A stretch of DNA of 64,000 nt from a bacterium (lineage in GTDB: Bacteria > Desulfobacterota > JAPLJL01). The notes below the pieces were generated by a model that worked only from the letters and a program-made list of their open reading frames with translations, did no database searches and had not been told where the DNA came from. The DNA lies in contig JAQTNV010000011.1 of NCBI GenBank assembly GCA_028713675.1, positions 1-64,000 of the forward strand, in the 5' to 3' direction. The translations under genes were made by a program, and so were the position numbers. Position 1 is the first letter of the stretch. Each line of letters opens with the position of its first letter. Positions 1 through 8,596 of this stretch are shown one piece after another.

Positions 1-2
1 CC

Positions 3-629
3 GAGCTCAAGAAAATGGGCCGGAAGGTCAAGGCGGTCAAGGCCGACGTGACCAATCCCCAGGAAGTGGAAGCCATGGTCGCGGAAGCGGTCAAGGAGCT
101 CGGGGGCCTGGACATCGTCGCGGTCAACGCCGGGGTCGCCTCCCGCGGGCAAACCGTCCGGGACACCGACCCGCAGGAATTTGTGCGGGTGATTTCCACC
201 AACCTGCTGGGGGCGTGCTACACCGCCAAGTACGTGAGCCGGCAGATGCATGAGCAGGAAACGGGCGGTTCGATCACCTTCACCTCCTCGATCATTACCA
301 AGGTGCTCACCCCCTGGAGCGCCCCCTACGCCGCCGCCAAGATGGGCCTGGAAGCCCTGATGGTGGTCCTGGCCAAGGAAGAAGTCTCCCAGAAAATCCG
401 GGTCAACGCCGTGGCCCCCGGAATCGTCGAGACCGAGATGGGCAGGCGGCTGCTCCGGGCCCGGGGCATCGACGACATCAAGGGCATGTCCTCCGTGCTG
501 CCGATGGGGCGGGTCTGCCAGCCCCAGGATATCGGCGAGCTGGTTTCCTTCCTGGCCAGCGAGGAAGGCAGCTACATCACCGGCCAGGTGATCGGGATCG
601 AAGGCGGGGCCAGCTTCCTGGGGATGTAA
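3..629 (+). CDS. Short-chain dehydrogenase/reductase, 5'-truncated by window edge
   Basis: This is the C-terminal part of a classical SDR oxidoreductase; the reading frame is open to the window edge, so the true start and the glycine-rich NAD(P)-binding motif lie upstream. What remains shows an NAG motif (VNAGVAS), the catalytic YAAAK with a preceding TSS serine segment, and the PG motif (VAPGIVETEMG) after the active site. The end GQVIGIEGGASF resembles the usual SDR C-terminus (GxxxxVDGG). The substrate cannot be told; FabG-like or sugar/alcohol SDRs are all possible. The next gene starts about 85 bases later on the same strand, after a short run of repeated ATTGACGA-like words. Confidence 0.9.
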   Translation, partial: ELKKMGRKVKAVKADVTNPQEVEAMVAEAVKELGGLDIVAVNAGVASRGQTVRDTDPQEFVRVISTNLLGACYTAKYVSRQMHEQETGGSITFTSSIITKVLTPWSAPYAAAKMGLEALMVVLAKEEVSQKIRVNAVAPGIVETEMGRRLLRARGIDDIKGMSSVLPMGRVCQPQDIGELVSFLASEEGSYITGQVIGIEGGASFLGM

Positions 630-714
630 AAGAAATGACGATTGACGAATGACGAATGAAAAATTGTCCTAAGTTTGAGGCCAGAAGTCCGGAGAGAATA
701 AAGGCTCTTTCCTA

Positions 715-2856
715 ATGTTTTTCTCTTCCCGCTATAAACTGTTGTCGCGGGGGTTGACCACCGCCTGGCTGCCGCTGGTCTCGTGGCTGGCTTTCACCCT
801 GGCCTCCCCGCCGGCCCGGGCCCAGGAAGCGGGGACCGCCCCCTCAGCCGAGGATCGTCTCCTCGAGGTCGATACCGAGCTGGGCGCGGAGGAATGGCAG
901 CAGCGGGCCGAGGAGAAAATCCGGGAGCTCCCCGTCGAACCGGAGGACTATTCGGTGGTGGGGGCCAAGCACCCGCAAAAGCTCAGCCAGTCCCCGGCCG
1001 CCATTTCCGTTCTGGACGAAGACGACATCCACACCTATACCGTTTCCACCCTGGAGGAGCTGCTCCGTCTCGTCCCCGGGGTGGACACGGTCTGGTACAG
1101 CCCGGGTTACCGGGCGGTGGGGATGCGCGGGTTCTTTCCGGTGGGGGCGGTCAATGTCCTGGTGCTCGTGGATGGACGGGAGGTCAACTCCAACTTCATG
1201 GGCGGGGTCCTCTGGAACCTGCTCCCCATCTCCCTGGACGACATCAAAAGGATCGAGGTGATCCGCGGCCCCGGCTCGGCTCTCTACGGGGCCAACGCTT
1301 TTTCCGGGGTGATCAACATCATCACCAAGGATCCCAACGAGGAAAAGCGTGCCGAGGCGATCTCCGAGGTCGGCGGCTACGGCTCTGAGTTGGGCACCCT
1401 TTTCTTTAAGGCCAAGGGGGCTTTTATCAGGCCTCGCTTCCGTCTGAAGGTCTCCGCTGACTATAACGAGGCTAAAAGTCTCGGCAATCCCGGGGAGCTC
1501 GCTTCCCGGTTTACCCGGGGTTACCTGAAATCCACCTATGACCTGAGTGGCAACGCCCGGGTCAACCTCGACGCCAGCGTACTCCAGGGCCGGAGCCGCT
1601 ATTACGCCGCCGTCGGAGAGACTCCCGCCCAGGATATACTGGAAGCCAATGTCCACCTCTACGGCAACTGGGACAGACTCAATTTCCGGTTCGCCTTTGA
1701 CCGCTTCAATCTCAAGCTGGGGATCGATACTCCCCTGGTGCCAGCCGAAATGATCCGCTCCCTCTTCGGGGGAGACTACCCGATCGAGGGAAAAGCCAAC
1801 AATATCGACGCCGGGGCTGAGTATTCCGTCTACCTCGGCCAGGACAACCGCCTAACCTTCGGCTCCGGCTACCTCCTCAATACCTTCGAGAGCCCGAGCC
1901 TGATCCGGACCCACAACCAAGAAAACCGCCTGGGAGCCTATTTCCAGGATGAGTGGGCCCTCCTCCCCTCGCTTAACCTGGTCGCGGGGCTCCGCTTCGA
2001 CTACAACTCCCAGACCGAAGAAGACTATTCCCCCCGCCTGGCCCTGGTTTACTCGCCCCTCCTGAATCACACCCTCCGGGCTTCCTTCGCCCGGGCTTTC
2101 CGGAAACCTACTTTCCTCGAATACGGGATGGGCTTAAAGGCCTTCCAGGATCTGGGGCCGGTTTTAAACCCGGACATCGGCCGGGTCCTCTATAACCCCG
2201 ATCTGGGCAATGAGCACGTCAACTCCTTTGAACTCGGGTATAACACCCTCCTTTTCCGGCGCCTTACCCTGGGCGCCGCCCTCTACTACAACCAATACCG
2301 GGACATCATCGTCTTCCGGAACCTGGTCTTTGAAAACCGCCACCAGTACATCGACAGCGTCGGGGGAGAGCTCTCCCTCGAGCTGATCATCAACCCGAAG
2401 CTCCGGGGCTTTCTGAACCAGGCCGTCCTCCGCGGGTTTGACCGTTCCCCCGGCGGGGAATTCAAGGACCAGATTCGCCGCTTCTCCCCCTACAAAACCA
2501 ATCTCGGGATTAACTACCGCCCCCTCCCCGGGATCTCCCTCTCCCTGATCGGAAACCTGATCGGTCCCAAGCGGGAATCAATCCTCGATCCGGACCAGGC
2601 GATGCTGGCCAACGATACCCTCCTGATCAAGCTGCCGGCCCAGTTCCTCCTTGGTTTCCGGGCCAGCTACTCCTTCCTCCGGGACCACGCCGAAGTGGGC
2701 CTCAAGGTTTTCAATCTCCTCGACGATAACGGCCGCCAGTACCCCGGGGGTGACTGGAATTACGACCTGAACGGGGACGGCCAGAACGAAGAAACCAATT
2801 TCGCGGGCGAACCGCTGCAGAGGATTCTCACCGGCTTTGTCCGGCTATCGTGGTGA
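715..2856 (+). CDS. TonB-dependent outer-membrane receptor, copy 1
   Basis: A 713-residue outer-membrane receptor for energised uptake of an unknown ligand. Residues 1-36 form a signal peptide ending in ARA. Then comes a charged stretch of about 45 residues (starting QEAGTAPSAEDRLL), a plug domain at about 80-205 (VLVLVDGREVN, RIEVIRGPGSALYGANAFSG), and a beta-barrel ending in a C-terminal aromatic (VRLSW), as the BAM signal requires. Near the C-terminus the stretch DLNGDGQNE has the spacing of an EF-hand-type calcium loop. It is closely related to the receptor at 3833-5905, including the unusual N-terminal stretch. The next gene starts one base after its stop, so the two are probably translationally coupled. 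The ligand is unknown; the short upstream gap has no room for a cobalamin riboswitch. Confidence 0.93.
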   Translation: MFFSSRYKLLSRGLTTAWLPLVSWLAFTLASPPARAQEAGTAPSAEDRLLEVDTELGAEEWQQRAEEKIRELPVEPEDYSVVGAKHPQKLSQSPAAISVLDEDDIHTYTVSTLEELLRLVPGVDTVWYSPGYRAVGMRGFFPVGAVNVLVLVDGREVNSNFMGGVLWNLLPISLDDIKRIEVIRGPGSALYGANAFSGVINIITKDPNEEKRAEAISEVGGYGSELGTLFFKAKGAFIRPRFRLKVSADYNEAKSLGNPGELASRFTRGYLKSTYDLSGNARVNLDASVLQGRSRYYAAVGETPAQDILEANVHLYGNWDRLNFRFAFDRFNLKLGIDTPLVPAEMIRSLFGGDYPIEGKANNIDAGAEYSVYLGQDNRLTFGSGYLLNTFESPSLIRTHNQENRLGAYFQDEWALLPSLNLVAGLRFDYNSQTEEDYSPRLALVYSPLLNHTLRASFARAFRKPTFLEYGMGLKAFQDLGPVLNPDIGRVLYNPDLGNEHVNSFELGYNTLLFRRLTLGAALYYNQYRDIIVFRNLVFENRHQYIDSVGGELSLELIINPKLRGFLNQAVLRGFDRSPGGEFKDQIRRFSPYKTNLGINYRPLPGISLSLIGNLIGPKRESILDPDQAMLANDTLLIKLPAQFLLGFRASYSFLRDHAEVGLKVFNLLDDNGRQYPGGDWNYDLNGDGQNEETNFAGEPLQRILTGFVRLSW

Positions 2857-2857
2857 A

Positions 2858-3766
2858 ATGGAACGGCTGGCCCGAAAATTTCTCCTGATTCTCCCGCTTC
2901 TCTTCCTCCACCCCACCCCTGCCCCCACCGAGGAGACTTACCCCCTCTACATCCTGATGAACGGCCAGCAGCCCGCCTACCAGCAGGTGATCCAGGGTCT
3001 TTCCGAGACCGCCCCCGGCATCTCCCTCACGTTCTTCGACCTTTCCAATCCCGACACCCCCGGGAAAATCCGCTCCGCCCCTCCCCCCGCGGCTCTCCTC
3101 ACCCTCGGCTCCCAGGCCCTGAAGTTCGCCCAGGAGATCTATCCCCAGGTCCCCACCATCTACGCCATGATCCTGAACCCCGACCTCTACCTTTCCCCGG
3201 AGGCCAACGCCACCGGCATCCCCCTGAAAATCCGGCCCCGCACCCAGCTGGAAACCTTTAAAAGATTTTTCCCCTCCCTGAAAAGGGTCGGGGTGATCTT
3301 CGACCCGGACGAAAACCAGGCCACCATGGCCGAAGCCCGGTCCGCCGCCCGGGAGCTCGGCCTCATCCTGGTGGAAAAGAGAGTGATGAATCAGAAGGAA
3401 ATCGGTAACGCGATCAAGGACATTATCTGGACTATCGATGCCCTTTGGATGATCCCCGACTCCACCGTCGTTTCCAAGGAATCCTTTCAGTATCTCCTGG
3501 AAAATTCCCTGGACCGGCGCTTCCCGCTCTTCGCTTTCTCGGAAAACTTCGTCAAGGCCGGGGCCCTCCTGGCCCTGGCCCCCAAATACCAGGACATCGG
3601 CCGCCAGGCCGGCACCCTGCTGAAGCAGGTCCTCTCCGGGAAAAGCCCGAAGAGCCTGCCTCCGCTCTATCCCGAGGCCCAGCTGATCCTGAATCTGAAA
3701 ACCGCCCAGGCCCTGAACCTGAGCCTCCCCCCCGAGCTCCTCAACCGGGCCGAGAAAACTTTTTAA
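2858..3766 (+). CDS. Periplasmic ABC-type substrate-binding protein (PF04392-like), copy 1
   Basis: A 302-residue exported protein of the ABC_sub_bind (PF04392/TrpX-like) type. The ATG at 2858 follows the receptor stop by one base; an in-frame TTG at 2837 is possible but lies inside the receptor gene. The N-terminus is a Sec signal without a lipobox cysteine. The body shows family features: LTLGSQALKFAQ in lobe 1, VGVIFDPDENQ at the domain crossover, and WMIPDSTVVSKESF with LALAPKYQDIGRQAG in lobe 2. No permease or ATPase gene is nearby. Family members bind amino acids or related small molecules in some organisms; the ligand here is unknown. Confidence 0.88.
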   Translation: MERLARKFLLILPLLFLHPTPAPTEETYPLYILMNGQQPAYQQVIQGLSETAPGISLTFFDLSNPDTPGKIRSAPPPAALLTLGSQALKFAQEIYPQVPTIYAMILNPDLYLSPEANATGIPLKIRPRTQLETFKRFFPSLKRVGVIFDPDENQATMAEARSAARELGLILVEKRVMNQKEIGNAIKDIIWTIDALWMIPDSTVVSKESFQYLLENSLDRRFPLFAFSENFVKAGALLALAPKYQDIGRQAGTLLKQVLSGKSPKSLPPLYPEAQLILNLKTAQALNLSLPPELLNRAEKTF

Positions 3767-3800
3767 GCCGGAACCCGCCCCCAGCCAGTTTCCGGTCTGA

Positions 3801-3806
3801 TATAAT
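3801..3806 (+). promoter_or_regulatory. Possible -10 box before second receptor gene
   Basis: TATAAT lies 26 bases before the start of the second TonB receptor, in the only sizeable gap of this five-gene cluster. No convincing -35 hexamer is visible at 16-18 bases upstream, so this is a weak call. It suggests that the second receptor/binding-protein pair may have its own promoter. Confidence 0.25.
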
Positions 3807-3832
3807 AAGCCCGGCCATAACAAGATTTTCCG

Positions 3833-5905
3833 ATGACAAAATATTTAAAACCTTTTCGGCGGCTGATTCTTCCCCTTCTGCTGGGAACTCTGTTATTTCC
3901 TTTCCCGCTCCGGGCCGAGGAAGCGGGGACCGCCCCTTCCGGGGAAGACCGCCTCCTGAACCTGGAAACCGAGGTCAATACCGAGGAATGGCGGAACCAG
4001 GTCCAGGAAAAACTCGAGCAGGCTCCCCTTGAGCCCGAAGCCTTCTCCGTGACCGGGGCCCGGCATCCCGAAAAGGTCAGCCACGCTCCTGCCGCCGTCA
4101 CCGTCCTTGACGAAGAAGACCTGAAGCTTTACAGCGTCGGGAGCCTGGAGGAAATCTTCCGCCTCGTCCCCGGCCTGGAGGTGGTGGTCAATTCCCCCTC
4201 CTACAAGATGGTCGGGATCCGCGGCTTTTTCCCCGCCGGGGTCAACAACGTCCTGGTCCTGGTCGACGGCCGGGAGGTCAACACCAATTTCATTGGGGAG
4301 GTCTACTGGGACTTCATCCCGGTCAGCCTGGATGACATCAAAAAGATCGAGATCATCCGTGGCCCGGTCTCCGCCTTGTACGGGGCCAACGCCTTCGCGG
4401 GGGTGATCAACATCATCACCAAAGAGCCCCGGGACGAAAAACGGGCTGAGGCGATCACCGAGGTCGGCGGCTACAATACCGATCTGGGCACCCTCTTCTT
4501 CAAGGCCAAGGGCGCCTACCAAGGCCGCTCCTGGGGGTTCAAGCTTTCCGCCGACCGCCAGCAATCCTGGAGCTCGAGCGTCCCGGGTGAACCGGCCGCG
4601 GAGGTCAACCGGGTCAGCCTGAAAACCGGTTCAGACCTGCCCCATAACAGCCGGGTGGACGTGGATGCCAGCTTCGCCTTCGGGGATTCCCGTTCCTATG
4701 CCGTTATCGGGGAAGCCCCGGTGACCGACATTCTGCTCTCCACCATTTACCTGCACGGCAACTGGGACAAGCTCAATTTCAAGCTCGGTTATTACCGCTT
4801 CAACTTCGACATGGGCCTGGATATCCCTTATCTGCCTCCCTGGATGATCCGTGGACTTTTCGGAGAGAGCTACCCGATCCCGGCGTCAACCAATAACCTG
4901 GAGGGCGGGCTCGACTATTCCGTTTACCTCGGGGTAAAAAACCGCCTCACTTTTGGAGCCGGCTACCTCTTAAACACTTTTCAGAGTTCCGCACTGGCGA
5001 AGGAATACAACCAGGAGCAGCGGATCGGGGCTTACGTTCAGGATGAATGGAATTTCCTTCCCCCCTTAAGCCTGTTTACCGCTTTTCGCTACGATTACAA
5101 TTCCAAAACCAGCGACGATTATTCTCCCCGGGTCAGCCTGGTCTATACCCCTCACCCCCGGCACACGCTCCGGGCTTCCTTTGCCCGGGCTTTCCGCAAG
5201 CCCTCTTTCTGGGAATACGGGATGAATCTCAAAACCATGAACCTCAGTTCCTCGAATCTTAGTAATGAACATATCAATTCCTTCGAACTCGGCTACAATT
5301 CCCGACTTTCCCGACATCTTTCCCTGACCGCGGCCCTCTTTTACAACCAGTATCGCGACATCGTCGGGTTTGATGAAGACCAGATTTTCACTAAGCTCGA
5401 GACTCATTCCGACAGCATCGGGGGAGAACTCGCGCTCGACCTGGTCCTCCGGAAGAACCTCAAGGGTTTCGCCAATGCCTCCTACGTCGAGCCGATTGAC
5501 CGTTCCGGCGGTCGTCCGGAAGTCCATTTAGACCTCCACCCGAAATACAAGTCCAACTTCGGGGTCTCCTGGCAGCCCCTCCCGGCATTATCCCTCAGCC
5601 TGACCGGATCACTGATCGGTCCCAAGACCGACCGCATCCTCGACTCCTCCGGGGCCACCCAGGAGATGGTGCCACAGAAGCTTCCCGCCCAGTTCCTCCT
5701 CGGCACCCGCCTGGCCTATTCCTTTTTCTCGGATCACGCCGAGGTCGGGGTCAAGATCTACAACCTGCTGGGGAATGAAGGCCGCCAGTATCCGGGGGCG
5801 GACTGGAATTATGACATCGACGGAGACGGGCAAGCCGAAGCCACTAACTTTGCCGGGGAAAAGCAGGTCCGGACCATCACCGGCTTCGTCCGGATCTCCT
5901 GGTAA
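3833..5905 (+). CDS. TonB-dependent outer-membrane receptor, copy 2
   Basis: A 690-residue paralogue of the receptor at 715-2856. The signal peptide covers about residues 1-28 (ending LRA). The same charged N-terminal stretch follows (EEAGTAPSGEDRLL), then the plug (VLVLVDGREVN, IEIIRGPVSALYGANAFAG) and a barrel ending VRISW. The calcium-loop-like motif is kept as DIDGDGQAE in the same place. Differences are concentrated in barrel segments, as expected if the two copies take different ligands. The following gene again begins one base after the stop, so the two-gene unit appears to be a tandem duplication. No frameshift is seen. Confidence 0.93.
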   Translation: MTKYLKPFRRLILPLLLGTLLFPFPLRAEEAGTAPSGEDRLLNLETEVNTEEWRNQVQEKLEQAPLEPEAFSVTGARHPEKVSHAPAAVTVLDEEDLKLYSVGSLEEIFRLVPGLEVVVNSPSYKMVGIRGFFPAGVNNVLVLVDGREVNTNFIGEVYWDFIPVSLDDIKKIEIIRGPVSALYGANAFAGVINIITKEPRDEKRAEAITEVGGYNTDLGTLFFKAKGAYQGRSWGFKLSADRQQSWSSSVPGEPAAEVNRVSLKTGSDLPHNSRVDVDASFAFGDSRSYAVIGEAPVTDILLSTIYLHGNWDKLNFKLGYYRFNFDMGLDIPYLPPWMIRGLFGESYPIPASTNNLEGGLDYSVYLGVKNRLTFGAGYLLNTFQSSALAKEYNQEQRIGAYVQDEWNFLPPLSLFTAFRYDYNSKTSDDYSPRVSLVYTPHPRHTLRASFARAFRKPSFWEYGMNLKTMNLSSSNLSNEHINSFELGYNSRLSRHLSLTAALFYNQYRDIVGFDEDQIFTKLETHSDSIGGELALDLVLRKNLKGFANASYVEPIDRSGGRPEVHLDLHPKYKSNFGVSWQPLPALSLSLTGSLIGPKTDRILDSSGATQEMVPQKLPAQFLLGTRLAYSFFSDHAEVGVKIYNLLGNEGRQYPGADWNYDIDGDGQAEATNFAGEKQVRTITGFVRISW

Positions 5906-5906
5906 G

Positions 5907-6836
5907 ATGAGAAACCGGTTCAGAAAATTCTCGTGCGCGTTCCTGCTCCTGGCCCTGGGGGTTCTGTTTCCCCTCTCCGCCCGGGTGGAGGAATCCCCCG
6001 CGGTCGCCATCCTCCTGAGCGGCAAACAGCCCGCATTCCAGGAAGTGGCGGCGGGGTTCATGGAAACCGCCCGGGAGATACGGCTGTTCCCCTTCGAACT
6101 GGGCGGGACCGAGGAAAGCCGCGGGAAGGTGATCAAAACCCTGCGCTCGGGAGCCACCCCCGCCGCCATCTTCGCGGTCGGCTCGCAGGCTGCCGAGCTG
6201 GCCCAAAAGGATTTTCCGGAAGTGCCCCTGGTCTTCTCCATGGTTTTAAACCCCGAACCCTTCCTGGGTCATCCGAACACCACCGGGATTACCATGAAAA
6301 TCCATCCCCGGGACCAGCTCCAGGCCTTTAAAAAAATCCTCCCCCGGATCCGGAAAATCGGGGTGATCTACGACCCGGAGCAAAACCGCTCCACCATCGC
6401 CGAAGCCCAGGCCGCCGCCCGGGAAATTGGCCTCACCCTGCTCGAAAAACGGGTTAGTCAAACCCGGGAAATCGCCAACGCGATCAAGGATCTCATGTAC
6501 CTGGTTGACGCCTTCTGGATCATTCCCGACCAGACCGTGATCTCCAAGGAATCCTTTCAGTATTTCCTGGAAACCTCGATTGAGCGGAAGATCCCCCTTT
6601 TCGCCTTCTCCGGCATCCTGGTCAAGGGCGGGGCCCTTCTGGCCCTGGCCCCCGATTATCAGGACATGGGCCGCCAAGCCGGGAACCTGACCAAAAAAAT
6701 CCTGGCGGGGAAATCCCCCCAGAGCCTGCCTCCGCTTTCCCCCGAGGGCCACCTGGTCCTGAACCAGCATACCGCGCAGGCCCTCGATCTCACCATCCCT
6801 CCCGAGATCCTGAAAACGGCCGAGAAAACCTACTAA
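5907..6836 (+). CDS. Periplasmic ABC-type substrate-binding protein (PF04392-like), copy 2
   Basis: A 309-residue paralogue of the protein at 2858-3766. The start ATG at 5907 is one base after the receptor stop; an upstream in-frame start at 5775 would lie inside the receptor gene. The signal peptide has no lipidation cysteine. Shared blocks include FAVGSQAAELAQ, IGVIYDPEQNR, WIIPDQTVISKESF and LALAPDYQDMGRQAG. The C-terminal pattern LNQHTAQALDLTIPPEIL is shared with the other two copies. It presumably works with the receptor just upstream, but transport across the inner membrane is unexplained because no permease is encoded in the window. Confidence 0.88.
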   Translation: MRNRFRKFSCAFLLLALGVLFPLSARVEESPAVAILLSGKQPAFQEVAAGFMETAREIRLFPFELGGTEESRGKVIKTLRSGATPAAIFAVGSQAAELAQKDFPEVPLVFSMVLNPEPFLGHPNTTGITMKIHPRDQLQAFKKILPRIRKIGVIYDPEQNRSTIAEAQAAAREIGLTLLEKRVSQTREIANAIKDLMYLVDAFWIIPDQTVISKESFQYFLETSIERKIPLFAFSGILVKGGALLALAPDYQDMGRQAGNLTKKILAGKSPQSLPPLSPEGHLVLNQHTAQALDLTIPPEILKTAEKTY

Positions 6837-6903
6837 GCTAAAAACCGCTTTAAAAATTCTAAATAATTCATACAATAAGAGGGAATTGACGGATCCGTTT
6901 AAA

Positions 6904-7827
6904 ATGGTGGAAAAAATCAGAACCCAAGCTGGCTGGCTTCTCTGGGGCATTCTCATCTGCTGTCTCTGGCCCCCTTCCTCGGCCCCCGCCGCCGGGGTGT
7001 TCGTGCTCAAGAGCAACGACATCCCGGCCTACGAGGAAGTCCTCCGCGGCTTCCGGGAGGTGGTGGGAAACAGCAATTTCGAAACCTTCAGCCTGAAAGG
7101 CAACCCCGCCTCGGCCGCCCAGGCGGTGCCCGCCGCCCAGGCCAGCAATCCGGCGGTGATCCTGGCCGTGGGCAGCGATTCGGCCCGGGTCGCCCGGGAA
7201 CAGCTGGCCGGCATTCCCACCGTATTCTCCATGGTCCTGGATCCCTCCGAATTCCAGAAAAACGAAAAAATTACCGGCGTGAGCTTCCAGGTTCCGGCCC
7301 GGGCCCAGTTCCAGACCCTCACTTCCGTACTGCCCCAGGCCCGCCGGATCGGGGTCATTTATGACCCCACCTTGAGCCTTTTCATCATCCGCGACGGCCG
7401 CCAGGCCGCCGCGGCTCTGAATCTGATCCTGGTGGAAAAACCGATCACCTCCAGCAACGAGATCGCCAACGCCATCAAGGAAATGATCTGGACCGTGGAT
7501 GTTCTCTGGATGATCCCGGACCAGACGGTGGTTTCGAAGGAATCCTTCCGCTACATGCTGGAGTCCACCCTGAACCGGAAGATCCCGATCCTGACCTTCT
7601 CCCAGAGCTTTGTAAAAGGCGGGGCCCTTCTGGCCCTGGCCCCCAACTATCAGGACATGGGCCGCCAGGCCGGCCGCCTGGTCCAGAAAATTCTCAGCGG
7701 GACCTCCCCCGGCAGTCTGCCCTCGGCTCACCCGCAGGGGTACCTGTTCCTGAACCTGAATACCGCCAACGCTTTGAATATCAGCGTCCCCCCGGAAATC
7801 CTCCAAAAGGCCGAGCAAATCAAGTAA
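6904..7827 (+). CDS. Periplasmic ABC-type substrate-binding protein (PF04392-like), copy 3
   Basis: A third paralogue, 307 residues from the ATG at 6904. A TTG at 6886 is an alternative, as GAGGG lies just before it, though very close. It lacks its own receptor gene and is separated from copy 2 by about 67 AT-rich bases containing a TACAAT box. The signal peptide contains a Cys-Cys pair inside the hydrophobic core, but the residues before it do not fit a lipobox. Conserved blocks are LAVGSDSARVAREQ, IGVIYDPTLS, WMIPDQTVVSKESF and LALAPNYQDMGRQAG. It may serve either receptor. Confidence 0.87.
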   Translation: MVEKIRTQAGWLLWGILICCLWPPSSAPAAGVFVLKSNDIPAYEEVLRGFREVVGNSNFETFSLKGNPASAAQAVPAAQASNPAVILAVGSDSARVAREQLAGIPTVFSMVLDPSEFQKNEKITGVSFQVPARAQFQTLTSVLPQARRIGVIYDPTLSLFIIRDGRQAAAALNLILVEKPITSSNEIANAIKEMIWTVDVLWMIPDQTVVSKESFRYMLESTLNRKIPILTFSQSFVKGGALLALAPNYQDMGRQAGRLVQKILSGTSPGSLPSAHPQGYLFLNLNTANALNISVPPEILQKAEQIK

Positions 7828-7949
7828 ATAAGCCAGGCAGGAAACAATACAAATCCGGGGAAAAATTAAATTTCGGGAGACGCTCTTCTATTAGCGCCTT
7901 CTTACCTTCTAGGCTTCCTAACTTTTAGGCTTTTAGGCTTTGCAGGGTT

Positions 7950-8507
7950 TTACGCTGACGGCTTTTTCCGCCGGATCCGGAGCTTGGAAAGCTTGGGGAT
8001 TTTCGGCATCCGGGGGGCCCGGATTTTTCGGCCCGCGGGTTTCTTCGGCAGGACCACTCCCGGATTCATCGGAACGGTCAGGACCGGGAAAAGCGCCCGG
8101 CGGACTACCCGCTCGGCCACGCTCCCGATCAGGGCCCGCGACAACCCGGTCCGGCCATGGGTTCCCATGACGATCAGGCTGGCCTGTTCCTCCCGGGTTC
8201 CGGCCAGGATCTCCTCGTGGGGATCCCCAAAGCGGAGACGGATCTCGATCTTCACTTTGTCGTTCCCTTTATGCTGGGCCATGACCTTGAGCCGGTCCTC
8301 AGCTTCTTTTTCCATCTCCCGGCGAAGGTCGGCCTCGGTCACAATGCCGGAGACAAAAAGCGGGTAGCTGGCCAGGGTCTGGATAACGTGCAGGAGAACG
8401 ATCGACGACCCGCAGTTCTCGGAAAGATGAACGGCATATTCCAGGGCCTTCTCCGAATTTTCGGAGAAATCCGTGGGAACCAGGATCTTGGGGAAGACAT
8501 TAACCAT
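7950..8507 (-). CDS. Universal stress protein (UspA) with basic C-terminal tail
   Basis: A 185-residue UspA-family protein, likely cytoplasmic. It begins with the typical KILVPTDFSENSEKAL strand and carries the ATP-binding signature G-2x-G-9x-G-S as GTHGRTGLSRALIGS. The USP fold ends at about residue 150 (PVLTVP). The last 35 residues form an unusual tail rich in Lys, Arg and Pro (for example KIPKLSKLRIRRKK), which is not part of the domain and could bind nucleic acid or membrane; that is inference. No Shine-Dalgarno sequence is obvious upstream. It is convergent with the binding-protein cluster. Confidence 0.9.
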   Translation of the reverse strand: MVNVFPKILVPTDFSENSEKALEYAVHLSENCGSSIVLLHVIQTLASYPLFVSGIVTEADLRREMEKEAEDRLKVMAQHKGNDKVKIEIRLRFGDPHEEILAGTREEQASLIVMGTHGRTGLSRALIGSVAERVVRRALFPVLTVPMNPGVVLPKKPAGRKIRAPRMPKIPKLSKLRIRRKKPSA

Positions 8508-8596
8508 AGTATTTAATTAATTAACAGATTTTGCCGGTCAAGCCAAGGCCCTGTTCGGAAAACACGTAAGGCGTAAGGGGTTATACTCACGTTAGG

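Noticed and set aside
630-714. Cobalamin riboswitch upstream of the first TonB receptor
   Set aside because: The gap is only 85 bases and lacks any B12-box-like sequence.
844-1656. Long minus-strand open frame opposite the first TonB receptor
   Set aside because: A GC-rich shadow frame; its product is low-complexity, while the plus-strand frame encodes a complete receptor with signal peptide and plug motifs.
2828-3823. 331-codon minus-strand open frame opposite binding protein 1
   Set aside because: Glycine-rich shadow product without family motifs; the other strand has a clear PF04392-type protein.
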